A stretch of DNA of 64,000 bases from Desarmillaria ectypa (taxonomy: Eukaryota > Basidiomycota > Agaricomycetes > Agaricales > Physalacriaceae). Below, piece after piece: positions 1 through 10,895 of the stretch. Made by a program: the position numbers and the translations under genes. Position 1 is the first letter of the stretch. Each line of letters begins with the position of its first letter. The stretch covers positions 1,860,001 through 1,924,000 of the forward strand of contig JAUDYN010000003.1 in assembly GCA_030407005.1 (NCBI GenBank). Reading direction: 5' to 3'. The notes under the pieces were generated by a model. It saw nothing but the letters and a program-made list of their open reading frames with translations, was not told the DNA's origin and made no database searches.

Positions 1-1012
1 GTGCAAAAGGTAGCAAGCGTCAATCCTAACACTATAGTAGCAGTAAATAGCGTTGGTCCTATCACGATGGAAAATTGGATCGACAACGAGAATGGTACGC
101 AGTTCTTCCCTACAGCGATATCATTCAAGTCGGTCTAACATCACACATTCTCTAGTGACCGCAGTGGTAAGCTTTACTGTTTCTCATTCGTACGAGGACT
201 AAAAAAGCAAAGGTCTGGAGCGGACTTCCCGGGCAAGAGGCTGGCAATGCTGTAACTGATGTTCTTTACGGTGTCTATAACCCAAGGTTGGTCGTATTTC
301 ACTGCTCAACCGGACTATACATTTATATTGCCTTTAGCGGTCGTCTTCCGTATACGATCGCCCGTAGCGCCAGCGACTACCCGGCAGCGGTTATCTACAG
401 TTCCAGTTCTTCAATCCTTGATATCCCATACAACGAGGGGCTCTTCGTTGATTATCGCCACTTTGATGCGCAAGGAATCAAACCTCGGTTCGAGTTCGGT
501 TTTGGGCTGTCGTACACCACCTTTGAATACTCTCATCTATCCATCTCCGGATCTACTGTGGGGAATATCCTTAGTGGGCCCGGTTCCTCTATTGATCCTT
601 CGTAAGTTTTTCTCTACTCCGTTATCTTTTGGACATTTTTTTCAAGGCGTAAAGGCTACACGAATGCGTGGTAAAGGTCAGATTCACTCTCAAGAATGTT
701 GGTAAAGTAGCGGGACATGAGGTATGAGTTCGATTACAGACTCGTATAAGCTCAACATAATTGTTTCAGATCCCTCAATTGTATATTTCGCTACCTCCCT
801 CTGCAAATTCTCCGCCGCAGGGTTTGAAAGGGTTTGACAGCGTTTATCTTGAACCTGGAGAAAGCACGAGTGTTACGATGGAACTTTCGAGATACTCATT
901 TGCCATCTGGGATGTGAAAGCCCAAAAATGGAGTATCCCGTCAGGAACCTCGAAGATATCTGTAGGAAGTAGTAGTAGGAATATTCGACTGACTGGTACT
1001 TTGCAGTTGTAG
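1..1012 (+). CDS. GH3 beta-glucosidase, C-terminal part (5' partial)
   Basis: The open frame enters from the left edge with the GH3 second-domain segment [18 protein letters not shown]. It continues through [18 protein letters not shown], then GRLPYTIA, and the stretch [23 protein letters not shown] typical of fungal beta-glucosidases. The last exon (about 761-1012) has the fibronectin III-like tail with [16 protein letters not shown] wording and the usual ending in which Ser/Thr-rich strands follow [13 protein letters not shown]. Family role: hydrolysis of cellobiose and other beta-glucosides, usually secreted or wall-bound. The catalytic nucleophile domain lies upstream of the window. At least three introns interrupt this part; the one at about 287-337 (donor after CCCAAG, acceptor CTTTAG) is clear, while splicing between 90 and 215 is not resolved. 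Confidence 0.88.
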
Positions 1013-1164
1013 TTTAAGCTAAAAACGGAGCAAATGATATGATGACGTCATGTATACTTGTTTTGATCGAGACATTCCGACCAAATTGCAGCTTTTACTT
1101 GGAGCCTTGACCGACACATTTTTCAGTGTTCATCGTTTCTTCTAGTAAATCCCGTGTTCACAAA

Positions 1165-2001
1165 ATGGCTACTGTCCATCACTCTCCCAACCCGCCCATT
1201 GTGTACTCTTTCCCATCCGTCGACAAACTCATCGGCTCATTCGCAGAGTTCATCATCAAGGCTCAGAGGGAATCCATTGACAAGAAGGGGAAATTTACCA
1301 TCGCTTTGTCCGGTGGATCCCTACCAAACGTATTGAAGGGGTTAATTGGAAAGTCAGGCGTAAAATGGGACAAATGGTCAGTCTACGTAGGCTTATCACG
1401 CATACATATATGTAGCTGATCCGAGATTAGGCAGGTCTTTTATGCCGACGAGCGCGTCGTTCCTCTTGACGATCCTGATTCAAATCATCTTGCGTGCACC
1501 GAAATACTGTTCTCGAAGGTCCCCATTCCTGCCCACCACATCCATACTCTCGACCCTTCCCTTCTCGACGACCTCGAGGAGCTTTCCGACGCGTATGAGA
1601 AAGAACTCATCAAGGAATTTGCCCGGGGAGATTCCGCCCGTTTCCCTGTATTCGACCTCATTCTTCTCGGTATGGGTCCAGATGGACACACGGTGTCGTT
1701 GTTCCCCGGCCACGAGCTGTTGGCGGAGGAGGATCGCTGGGTGGCATATCTAGAGGACTCGCCAAAACCACCTGCCAAACGAATCACATTCACCTATCCC
1801 GTCATCAATCACGCCGCAAGGGTTGCCTTCTTTGCTACCGGAGAAGGGAAGATTGATATCCTGAACAGGGTCCTGGACAAACCGGAGGAAGGTTTGCCGG
1901 CTTCGCGTGTCAAACCGGTATATCCAGGACATCTTTACTGGTTCATCGATGACTTGGTGGCGGCCAAGTTGGAATATCCAAAGACTGCTTTTAAACTTTA
2001 G
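1165..2001 (+). CDS. 6-phosphogluconolactonase
   Basis: Second enzyme of the oxidative pentose phosphate pathway; it hydrolyses 6-phosphogluconolactone to 6-phosphogluconate in the cytosol. The family signatures are present in order: [11 protein letters not shown] near residue 50, [16 protein letters not shown] after the single intron, and [17 protein letters not shown] in the middle. The C-terminal half has the usual ITFTYPVIN and [11 protein letters not shown] segments. The intron is 1377-1430; joining TG to G restores Trp and gives [10 protein letters not shown], which matches the family exactly, so the splice is well supported. The ATG at 1165 is the first in frame before the conserved core; an in-frame upstream TTT-rich stretch lacks an ATG. 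The product is about 260 residues, normal for the family. It is convergent with the aminotransferase gene at 2156. Confidence 0.93.
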
Positions 2002-2155
2002 TCAGTGCTGGGACAAAGATAAAGAACGAGTAGTTGTAATATGTTATTTGTATTCATTGCTTACCGATGCTCCTATATGCTCTTTCAACCATTTGGTGTT
2101 GTCCTTACTGTACTTTAGGAACCCTTTTGCTGAAATTGTAGTGAAAAGTTCTAGT

Positions 2156-3894
2156 CTATTGAGTAACAGGCACACTCCAGTCACTCTCGATCGTACCCAT
2201 CTGTCTACCCACTAACTCTTTCCAGATGGGTCTCGAGACAGGGCCCATCCCATCCTCCTCAGTAGGTATCAAAATATCCTCACCCAGGTATCCAATCCGG
2301 TCTACAGGGCTGATAACAGCGGCCGTACCTATATTATTATCAGTGTCAGATTCGTAGCAGCAATACACGACACAATGTCATACCTGATCCGAAAAGTTCG
2401 ACAAGTGTACCCGAGAGAGATGCAGATTTGACCTCGCTCATCGTTACTGGCCGCTCGGAGACAATCAAATTGTTAGTCAAGTGGGCAAGCTTCTTTTTGC
2501 CTGATACATGTTCTCGGGCAAGGGCAAGGACAGAGTCTCTCGTTATCCCTGGAAGAATCATCCCATCCAGCGGCGGTGTCACCAGCTCCAAGGCTAAACA
2601 TAATCAGACAGAATTGTGCGATAAAGAAACATGGCTCACATCCATCCTCTTTCTTGAAAACGACGAACATGTTCATCGTTCCGACCTGATGGCTTCAATC
2701 AGCTGGCTGCAGAAAAAGGGTTTCAATCCTGGATACCTCAGTGAGATAGTGCTCCGGACCGTGTAACCAAAGGTTTTGTTGATATCCCTTTTGAGCGGCA
2801 AACTTTTGAGGCAGGACACCCGGAGCGTAGTTGGCACCTAGTTTGTATGCACCGGTTCCTATGATTGGAATGAACTTGAGCGCATTATCAGATACAGACA
2901 AGTATATTACCTCCGGGAGCCGCACGGACGTACTCAGTAGTTCCGTACAGCGCAATCGGTTTGAATCCGTTAGGATAATAGGGACCCACAGGACTACATA
3001 TCACGAAAAGAAGCGCCTCATTGGGCGGACCAATGCCGACAGCCTTTTGGGTTCCGACTAGATGAATGGAATTGGTTGACAAATGTCAACAACGAGATGA
3101 AAGTTACGGACTAAGTGTAGGCCGGACATATAGACTGTGACCTGGCTCTTTAGGAATCCAATGCTTGTCGATCCGAATGAGCTCTTTAATGAGCTCCAAG
3201 AGTGCATCACCATTGAAATTCTATGCGAATATTGATCAATTATCTTGAAGACAGCATTAAATGCCCTCACAGGTAATGCAACTCGGGTAGCACTGCTGTT
3301 CATCCGCTTCATGTTCATGTCAGGGCGGAAGAGCGTGACTTTGCCGGTATCATCACGGTACGCTTTCATGCCTTCAAATATGGTCTGGGCGTAATGCAAG
3401 ACAGTTGAACTGGGTTCAAGATGAAGCGGACCATCTATGGTGACGCCGTAAGAAAAAGTAAACAGGTTAGAATTGCTTGACCACATACATGGTTCGATCT
3501 GAGGTGCACTCCAACCTGAAATCGCGCTCCATGGCACCGTCAACATATGATCAGTCTGTATATACGTAAACAGAATTCGACATGGGGAAATTATAACGGA
3601 AACGAACAAAGGTGCGGCCAAAAACTAATGTTTTGGAAGGCGGAGGCGGGCTTGATTTCGTATTTCTCGAGATTCGTAGTAGATTTGGCTTGGATGAATT
3701 CTGTGAATGGAAGGACACGTTGTCTGGGAGCATATTACGCGCACCTGAATATCGGGTAAGACCATCATTTCGCCAGTCATTGGATCCAGAGAAGGAGTCT
3801 GGGAGGCGTAACCGCGCCGTGATGTGTTCCTGCATGCTATGTTGGCAAAAAGTGATGTTGGCGGTCGAAAAGTACGAAGACGAGCGACGGTCAT
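2156..3894 (-). CDS. BAT1: Branched-chain amino acid aminotransferase, mitochondrial type
   Basis: PLP enzyme interconverting Leu/Ile/Val and their 2-oxo acids. The N-terminus (MTVARLRTFRPPTSLFANIA, then RNTSRRGYASQT) is Arg/Ser-rich without acidic residues, as in a mitochondrial presequence. Exon 2 gives LVFGRTF, joined to TDHMLTVPWS after an intron. Then come the class IV transaminase core (YAQTIFEGMKAYR, FRPDMNMKRMNSSATRVALP), the YVRPTLIGTQ segment and GTGAYKLGANYAP, whose Lys is the family's PLP-binding residue. The C-terminus has NMFVVFKKEDG, LVTPPLDGMILPGITRDSVL and GTAAVISPVDRIGY. At least six short introns split the gene. The start at 3894 is the only ATG giving a presequence in frame with exon 2. 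Mitochondrial location is inferred from the presequence, which favours BAT1 over the cytosolic BAT2 form. Confidence 0.92.
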
Positions 3895-4215
3895 GATTAG
3901 ACGGTGACTCGAAGAGGACGAAACGTGCGGCGTTTAATTCTTTCGTCGGCAACATGTGACCAAGCATCGGACTTTATCGTCCGACGGACAGGCACAGTAG
4001 TCAAAATCGGTGTGATAAATACGTGTTAGTGATTGTGTAAACGACTTGTATGATATGAGCATATAAAATGTTCTAAGCAATGCTACGCTATCCAAGAGCA
4101 GAGTCGGGACTACGTCCGTCCACGAGAATTTGCGTTCTTTTTATATAACGCACGGTGCTTTGGTGGATTAGTTGATCTCTTCGCGTCGTCGGGATCTGAT
4201 AAAGATATATCCCTG
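3895..4215. other. Intergenic: 5' side of BAT1
   Basis: No gene is supported here. It should hold the BAT1 promoter (read leftward) and the 3' untranslated region of the membrane-protein gene that ends at 4216. An AT-rich stretch lies near 4040-4080. No RNA gene or repeat was recognised. Confidence 0.5.
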
Positions 4216-5451
4216 CTATGAACTGCGGCGGGTATACTGACGTCCCTCGGCCGGCCTCTTAAGAGGGGGGGAGGGGGCATCCGGGTCACCCGCACCAATG
4301 TTGTTATACATGGAGGGTATCCTTGGTACCGGGGGTGGTGAATGATATGTTGAAGATGAGGGCGTTGGGGGTGTAGCCGGTGATGCATGATGCGAAGAAT
4401 TTGAGGAAAGGTTTGAGTTCATTCTCCGAGGATGTCGTGATGGAAGGGGCTGTGAATGAATGCTGGCTTGAGAAGTTGTAGAACGTCGAGGTTCCGCTGT
4501 ATATAATTTGAGGACGTTGTCGTAAGGTGAAGAGAAGGTAAACATACTGCTGCCAAACGAGCGGTGGCTTTGACCAGCCAGGGAACCCTCTGAACGATAC
4601 GTCCGCGGTGCCCACTGATCCACAACACTTAGACGGCTGTAACTACCATCATCTATGTGCCTATATGGGCTGATCTCATCGTTAGGATAAATATTAGCCG
4701 CCAAAGGTGCTGGCAAAATAATCTGGACTTGATTGTGAGGTCCATGAGGCACCCCGGTTCGTAGGTTAGTTCTACTTGACTTGGAAGCGACAGTGTGTGT
4801 GGATGACGTTAGTGAAAGCGGGCGGGGTCTGCGAGCGGATGGGGGCCTTGTAGATGAGGTTGATCGCGTCTGTTGATGGGGTAAACGTGAAATGCTGCTA
4901 GAGTTCTGCGACGGAGGCGTTTCGGGGGGAGTATGACTGTTTTCGCTTGAGCCAATAGTGCTGGAGCTTGCCCGGGTGTAGACTTGGAAGGAAGGATTTG
5001 GAACATCCAACCCCATGGGAGCATTGTTGAGCGAAATATCCTCCGCCATATCACATGGATTGAGCGAGCTGGCATGCCGTGAAGGACTGCTTGGCCCTGG
5101 GCTGTCCGGAACAAGCAATGAGGTTTTGCTTGTTCGAGCAGACGAGGCATCGGAAGCAAACGGGCGGGGCGCTGTGAGGCTGGAAGGATCATATGTGGTG
5201 CTTGGCCTGCTTGTATTGCTCCTGTAGAACTTTGCGAGTTGGTGTTCTCTGTGATGAGCAAGGGGTTGTACTGGAGGCAGCGGAGCAGTTTGCGCAGCAG
5301 AACGGGCGTATGCAGAACAAATGATACGGACAACGACGGCAAGAAGAATGAGACCGCCAACGGCAGCACAGACAGCGATGATGATAATGGTCTGTTTGGA
5401 GATTCCCTTGTCATCTGAGGCGCGGGATGTAAGGTATAGGTCGACGTGCAT
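4216..5451 (-). CDS. Single-pass membrane protein with Ser/Pro-rich tail
   Basis: No known enzyme domain. After a short N-terminal segment (DDKGISKQ) comes one strong transmembrane helix, TIIIIAVCAAVGGLILLAVV (about residues 21-43), followed by a basic/polar boundary and a roughly 360-residue tail very rich in Ser, Pro, Thr and Arg. The tail holds many SP/TP sites and ends QYTRRSS. A short extracellular part, one helix and a long low-complexity cytoplasmic tail recall fungal Mid2/Wsc-like wall-stress sensors, but no WSC or cysteine-rich domain is visible, so that is only an analogy. The listed ATG at 5451 is probably internal: the frame is open upstream (APSAPLSF before it), and a signal-peptide-like stretch lies at about 5505-5595 in another frame, so a 5' exon is likely. 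Divergent from the PXA gene at 5704. Confidence 0.7.
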   Translation of the reverse strand: MHVDLYLTSRASDDKGISKQTIIIIAVCAAVGGLILLAVVVRIICSAYARSAAQTAPLPPVQPLAHHREHQLAKFYRSNTSRPSTTYDPSSLTAPRPFASDASSARTSKTSLLVPDSPGPSSPSRHASSLNPCDMAEDISLNNAPMGLDVPNPSFQVYTRASSSTIGSSENSHTPPETPPSQNSSSISRLPHQQTRSTSSTRPPSARRPRPLSLTSSTHTVASKSSRTNLRTGVPHGPHNQVQIILPAPLAANIYPNDEISPYRHIDDGSYSRLSVVDQWAPRTYRSEGSLAGQSHRSFGSSMFTFSSPYDNVLKLYTAEPRRSTTSQASIHSQPLPSRHPRRMNSNLSSNSSHHASPATPPTPSSSTYHSPPPVPRIPSMYNNIGAGDPDAPSPPLKRPAEGRQYTRRSS

Positions 5452-5703
5452 AAATGAGAGTGGTGCAGAAGGAGCGACTAGAATCCAAGATAAATAATAT
5501 GAACACGTAAGGGCAACGACGACGGCAACGACGACGAGTTGCCGGCGAAGACGTGCAGGACGACGACGGTTCCGAGGAAGAAGGGAGAGAAAATAGTTTC
5601 ATGCTGTGTCCAGCTCTGATCCAAATCAAATTGTTAGCCGAACATGGGCCGAGGAGCCGGGTGATAATTTGAAATTGAACCCAGGTCTCTTGTTGTCGGT
5701 CTT

Positions 5704-7394
5704 ATGTCCCGCAAGCCGCTGGCCTCGCTCCAGTCAAATCGTTTAAATACACAGCGACAGCAACAGCAACCTGTGTCACTCGCAAGGCGACTGCTCTTCC
5801 CGTCGTTGCCAAATAATGACTTGCCCCTTCTCCTCGTTTCTCCGGTGCCACCAGAGCTTAATGCAGAGCTCTACGACTTCATCGCCCTCGCTCTTCGTGC
5901 TTTTGTGAACCCATGGTGGACCAAGATTACTCGCTACGACAAGGAATTTCTTCCAGACATTACTCGTATCCTCACTGTTGTCGTCCGGGCTCTTGAGGAA
6001 CGTGTTCTTGCAACCGACTTCCCATCTGTGATTTGTCGTGACATACCCGTAATTCTCACCCAACATTACATTGACTACCGTAATGCCTCTTCCAAAATAG
6101 CCACTGCATATGCCGCCGGCGGTACCCTTTCCATTGACCAACTCTTCCACCAGTTTCAACCACACATGGCTTTATCTCCTGATGGTCAAATAGATCGTGA
6201 TTATATTCGCCAAATCCTTGATCACATTCTCAAGTCGTGCCTACCTCCAGAAGACTTTGAGCCAGAGGCGGAACGACTCATTGTTAGAGAAATTCTCCTC
6301 AAGATTGTTGTCAAGGACGTGATCCCTAAAATCATTCAGCCCTGGTTCATTCAGAAGACCATTCTAGATCTCCTTGGAACTCACCCCGGTTCTGCCAGTA
6401 ATATTTCAGTAGGTCATCTGCATCAATCATTGAGTTCTCTGTTTAAATTGTTGTTTACAGACTTTGAAATCACCGGCACCTTCGCAATCAGGCCAGGCCT
6501 TCTCCTTCCACACCATCCTCATCGTTTTCCTTTCCGCAATACAGTCCATCTCAGGAGCTTGTCTCGCTCTAATACATACTTACAAAAATGCAGTCAATAC
6601 CATTAAACTGATGAATCAGTCGCCACCCAAATCTTTCCACCCATCTCCGTCACTGAAGAGCACCTCATCTTCGAACCCCGTACTTCCTGAAACGATCCCA
6701 CTTTCTCGCGCACCGTCAAAGTCATCATCCACTTTTTCTCTTCCTCCGATGCCCCTTTCCCCCTCCGACTTTCCTGCACCCCCGTCGGTTCCCACGAATC
6801 GGAATGAATATATTCACGAGTATTACGCTCATGCACCTATCCTCATGATTTCGGAGATATTCTCCTTGCACGATCGATACGCGTCAAGTGTAATCATAAC
6901 TACCATCAGTATGCTAGCGTCCTTTTTCACTCCGTTCCTGGATCGGTACGCAACTCGTTTTGCTACTAGTCAGCCATTTCTTACTTTGCTTCAGTCTGCT
7001 TCCCTACCTTCTTGATAGTATACTATCCTCTGCACTACTCCTCAACATTGTGCGTACAGGAAAGCGGACTCTATTTCCAAATGGATATCCCGCGCCTCCT
7101 CCAGTAGATCCGACGCCAGAAGAACAAGCTGAAATTTACGCAAAGCTGATTGCCTGGCGCGGGGGCCTATGTCAGTGTCACGTTCTGAATCTCCTGTTGT
7201 AATTCTTATAGATACCATCAGCACACCTCATTCCAATACTGTTGGGCTCCGATCCTTCGGTAACGCTCAAATCTGCCATCGACCCCTTGATGAGTACCTC
7301 ATGCAATGTACACCTGGTCATGATGATTCTAGACCGGATTGTTATCGCGTTGTTCCCAGAACTTGGTGGAGATGGACCGGGGGAGAGTCTGTAG
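5704..7394 (+). CDS. PXA-domain (PX-associated) protein
   Basis: Residues about 60-220 carry a PXA domain: helices around ELYDFIALALRAFVNPWWTK, then ITRILTVVVRALEERVLATD, PVILTQHYIDYRNASSKIAT, and the later DYIRQILDHILKSCLPPEDF followed by SEAERLIVREIL-like helix. In known proteins (Mdm1, sorting nexin 13 relatives) this domain is linked to endosome or ER-contact-site membranes. No PX or RGS domain follows; instead there is a hydrophobic segment (HTILIVFLSAIQSISGACLA), a Ser/Pro-rich linker, more helical segments and a C-terminus ending FPELGGDGPGESL. Three introns fit: 6409-6460 and 6946-6994 are phase-consistent; the third is best placed at 7171-7221. The ATG at 5704 is the first in the frame. 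Membrane-trafficking function is inferred from the domain only. Confidence 0.85.
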
Positions 7395-7544
7395 CGCATT
7401 TACGTTTACACTAATTTTTTATGTTGTATTTGCAGTCCGTGTCGCGTTATGTACACGTGTTTGATTCGGAAGCCATCTATATTTTCCCTTTCGTGATTGG
7501 TTCCCAAATTTTCGACCGTTTCTTGTTGCAGCGATCCGCGAACC

Positions 7545-10500
7545 ATGCTTCGGGGCGCTGCAGCTCGTAGATTGTTTGCGACACACGCTAACATAGCAGA
7601 AAAGGACTGCACTTCCATCACACCTCCATATCCAACACTGCTTCAAAAGCTCGGACATGCGCGAAATGCCCTCAAGCGTCCACTGACGCTCGCAGAAAAG
7701 ATCCTCTACAGTCATCTCAGTGACCCTCAGACTGCGTTCCAGAATGGACTGACTAGAGGGGAAACATATCTGCAACTCAATCCCCAGAGGGTCGCAATGC
7801 AGGATGCTTCAGCACAGTATGTCTAAAATGTTCATGTTTGGGGTTCTGTATGACTTATCTGGATGCTAGAATGGCCTTGTGAGATTTTCGTGCACTTCGC
7901 TTCAATAAATGCTTACATCTTGAGCTAAAGACTTCAGTTTATGAGTGCCGGGCTCTCTCGGACCGCCGTGCCTACCAGTATTCACTGTGATCATCTCATT
8001 CAAGCATCGCAGGGTGCCAAGTTTGATTTAGAGGCAAGATATACATGCATGACCATCAATCGTAACTCCTGATGCTCGTCACAGCGCTCTGTAGAGTCAA
8101 ATAAAGAAGTATTCGACTTCTTGGAAAGTGCTGCTCGCAAGTACGGCATCGAATTTTGGAAACCGGGTTCTGGGATCATTCATCAGATTGTTTTGGAGAA
8201 CTATGCCGCACCAGGGATGCTTATGTGTGTCTTACTTTCTTTCCATGGATGCATCGTTTTGCTTAATCTTGATGTGTAGGTTGGGAACAGGTTATACAAT
8301 TTGACGCGACTATACAACTGTATCTGATTTACAACTCATCTAGACTCGCACACACCTAATGCCGGTGGTCTAGGGCTATTAGCTATTGGTGTCGGTGGCG
8401 CTGATGCGGTCGATGCAATGACGGGTACCCCATGGGAGCTTAAGGCACCCCAGATAGTTGGTTAGCCTTTCTCTTCCAAATCTTTTGTACTATTTATCTT
8501 TCCTCTCAGGTGTACATTTAACCGGAAAGCTCAACGGTTGGACCACCCCCAAGGACTTGATTCTTCACATTGCTGGGAAGCTATCCGTTCGTGTACGTGG
8601 ATTAAAAATACACTTCTTTATATAGTCTTAAAATGAGTTCTAGGGAGGTACTGGACGGATCCTGGAATACTTTGGTCCTGGGGTCTTCAGTCAGTCATGT
8701 ACTGGTAAGTACTGCCGTCTGATACCATTTAGCATTGCCTTTTCATACGTCGTCAGGTTTGGCTACTATCGCGAACATGGGGGCTGAAGTGGGTGCTACA
8801 ACGTCGACCTTCCCGTATACACCAAATATGCGCGCCTATCTCAATGCCACTGGTCGTTCGCCTGTCGCCAAAGCTGCCGACGAAGTAGCTGCACAGTATC
8901 TGTGCGCTGATGAGGGAGCTGAGTACGACGAAGTTATCTCAGTTGTATGTCCTTTCTCCCCTGTTCCCCGCATCACGTCCTAATTTAAGCACGCTTTTTA
9001 GAATTTGTCAGATTTAGAACCTACTATCAATGGACCTTTCACGCCTGATCTTGCTACACCCATATCCAAATTCGGGGCTTTCGTGAAAGAGCAGGGTTGG
9101 AAAGATGAACTCTCGGCAGGTCTTATTGGCTCGTGCACTAACAGCTCATACGAGGATATGGTATGTACTTCGTGCACTCTGTTGGTCTTATGCCAGTATC
9201 TCATATTTCTAGACGAGCGTCGCGGACCTTGCTCGGCAAGCCAAGAAAGCAGGCCTAACCACTAAAGTGAGAACATGAAGTCATCACTATTTTTCGGACA
9301 TACGTAACGGTTAAGCTATACATAGGTTCCTTTCCTCTGCACGCCTGGGTCGGAGCAAATCCGTGCGACCATTGAACGTGACGAAGTCACTTCAACTCTG
9401 CAAGACGTCGGTGCCGTCGTCCTAGCAAATGCATGTGGGCCTTGCATTGGTCAATGGGCGCGAAACGACAAAAAGGACGAAGAAAACGGCAAGCTGCGGT
9501 CTTATGCGATAAATTGCAGCTTCTAATGCATTTTATTCCCCGACAGCAATTTTGACCAGTTTCAACAGGAATTTCAAGTCGCGCAATGATGGTAACCGAC
9601 TGACCATGAACTTCCTCGCCTCACCCACCATCGTGACTGCTATGGCATTTTCTGGAAAGCTATCGTTCAACCCCTTGACAGATTCTTTGCCTCTACCCTC
9701 AGGCGAATCATTCAAATTTGAGCCTCCTATCGGCCAAGATCTGCCTGCTAACGGATTCACTCCGGGTGACCTAAGCTTCTTCCCTTCGCTTACTCCTGAA
9801 CCGTGCCCCGAAACTGAAGTGGTAATTAGCAAGGATTCGCAGCGTTTGGAGCTACTTGAACCTTTTACGAGCTATTTCGGGGAAGATTCGTCGAATCCGC
9901 GGAGTCTGGAACTCCCATCGCTGAAGATCTTGATGAGGGTTCGGGGGAAATGTACAACTGACCACATTTCGGCTGCTGTATGTTTTTCCTCGTTGAATTT
10001 TGAAGTTCCAGTGCCTAAACTGTTGTCAAGGGACCTTGGTTGAAATACAAAGGACATCTGACTAACATATCGGAAAATCTCCGTAAGTCGTGTCATTATC
10101 GCTATTGTCTGGTACAGCGCTAACTTCCTTTTCCTCTCGTAGTGATAACTGTACGCAGACTCATACCCTTTGATTGATAATCCTGCTGATTCTTTTACTT
10201 ACTTCCCAAGGCCGTCAATGACGAGGGCGGAGATGTAAACGTGGCATTTGATCATGACCACGCACCTACCGAACCACCGACCGACACCATTCCTGGCGTT
10301 GCTAAACGGCTCAAAGCCAGGAACCAACCATGGGCACTCATTGTAGATGACAACTATGGAGAAGGTAGCGCACGGGAGCATGCCGCTCTTCAGCCACGTT
10401 TCTATGGTCAGTAATTCTACCGTCACTGTTGATTGCTGGTGACATGCTTTCTAGGATGTGCAATGATCATTGCGAGGTCATTCGCCCGTATCCATGAAAC

Positions 10501-10818
10501 TAATTTGAAGGTATAATCTTAGCCTTCGGTTTTGGATATGGGGTAGCTGATTACAACTTTGCACAGAAACAAGGTGTCTTGCCTCTATGGTTCGCCAACA
10601 AGGCGGACTACTCACGTATAGGGTCTGGTGATATTGTCGAGACCATTGGCCTGGCGGATCTTCTGCAAGGAGGGACTAGAAACACTATAGAAATCAAGGT
10701 CATCCCACGGAACGGTGAACCTTTCACGGTATTGACTAGACATACCATGTCGGCGGATCAACTCAAGTGGCTTCGAGCCGGGTCTGCGCTGAATCATATC
10801 CGTTCTGTGACTGTCTAA
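7545..10818 (+). CDS. ACO2: ACO2-type aconitase (mitochondrial homocitrate dehydratase)
   Basis: Aconitase-superfamily [4Fe-4S] hydro-lyase. It matches yeast Aco2 more closely than Aco1 in [25 protein letters not shown] and the [12 protein letters not shown] segment; Aco2 works in lysine synthesis (homocitrate to homoaconitate). A short Arg/Ala-rich presequence ([15 protein letters not shown]) suggests mitochondrial import. The cluster cysteines are visible in GSCTNSS and ACGPCIGQW, and the swivel-domain [11 protein letters not shown] is intact. About 17 introns cut the gene. Three exons are microexons: 7870-7878 (9 nt), 8280-8290 (11 nt) and 10143-10150 (8 nt); each is required to restore a conserved sequence. 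Two introns (8034-8084 and 9489-9546) use GC donors, both GCAAG. Stop at 10818, 77 bp from the convergent MSH1 stop. Paralogue choice (ACO2 versus ACO1) is an inference from remembered sequence similarity. Confidence 0.9.
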
Positions 10819-10895
10819 CGCAGGAAAAGTGTTATACTTACAGAGATAATGATACAATACCAAAATATGCACCCGAAAATACTGCGGTAGATGAT

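Noticed and set aside
4809..5414. Minus-strand 201-codon frame inside the membrane-protein gene
   Set aside because: Same strand, different frame from the 411-codon frame with a clear transmembrane helix; its text looks random.
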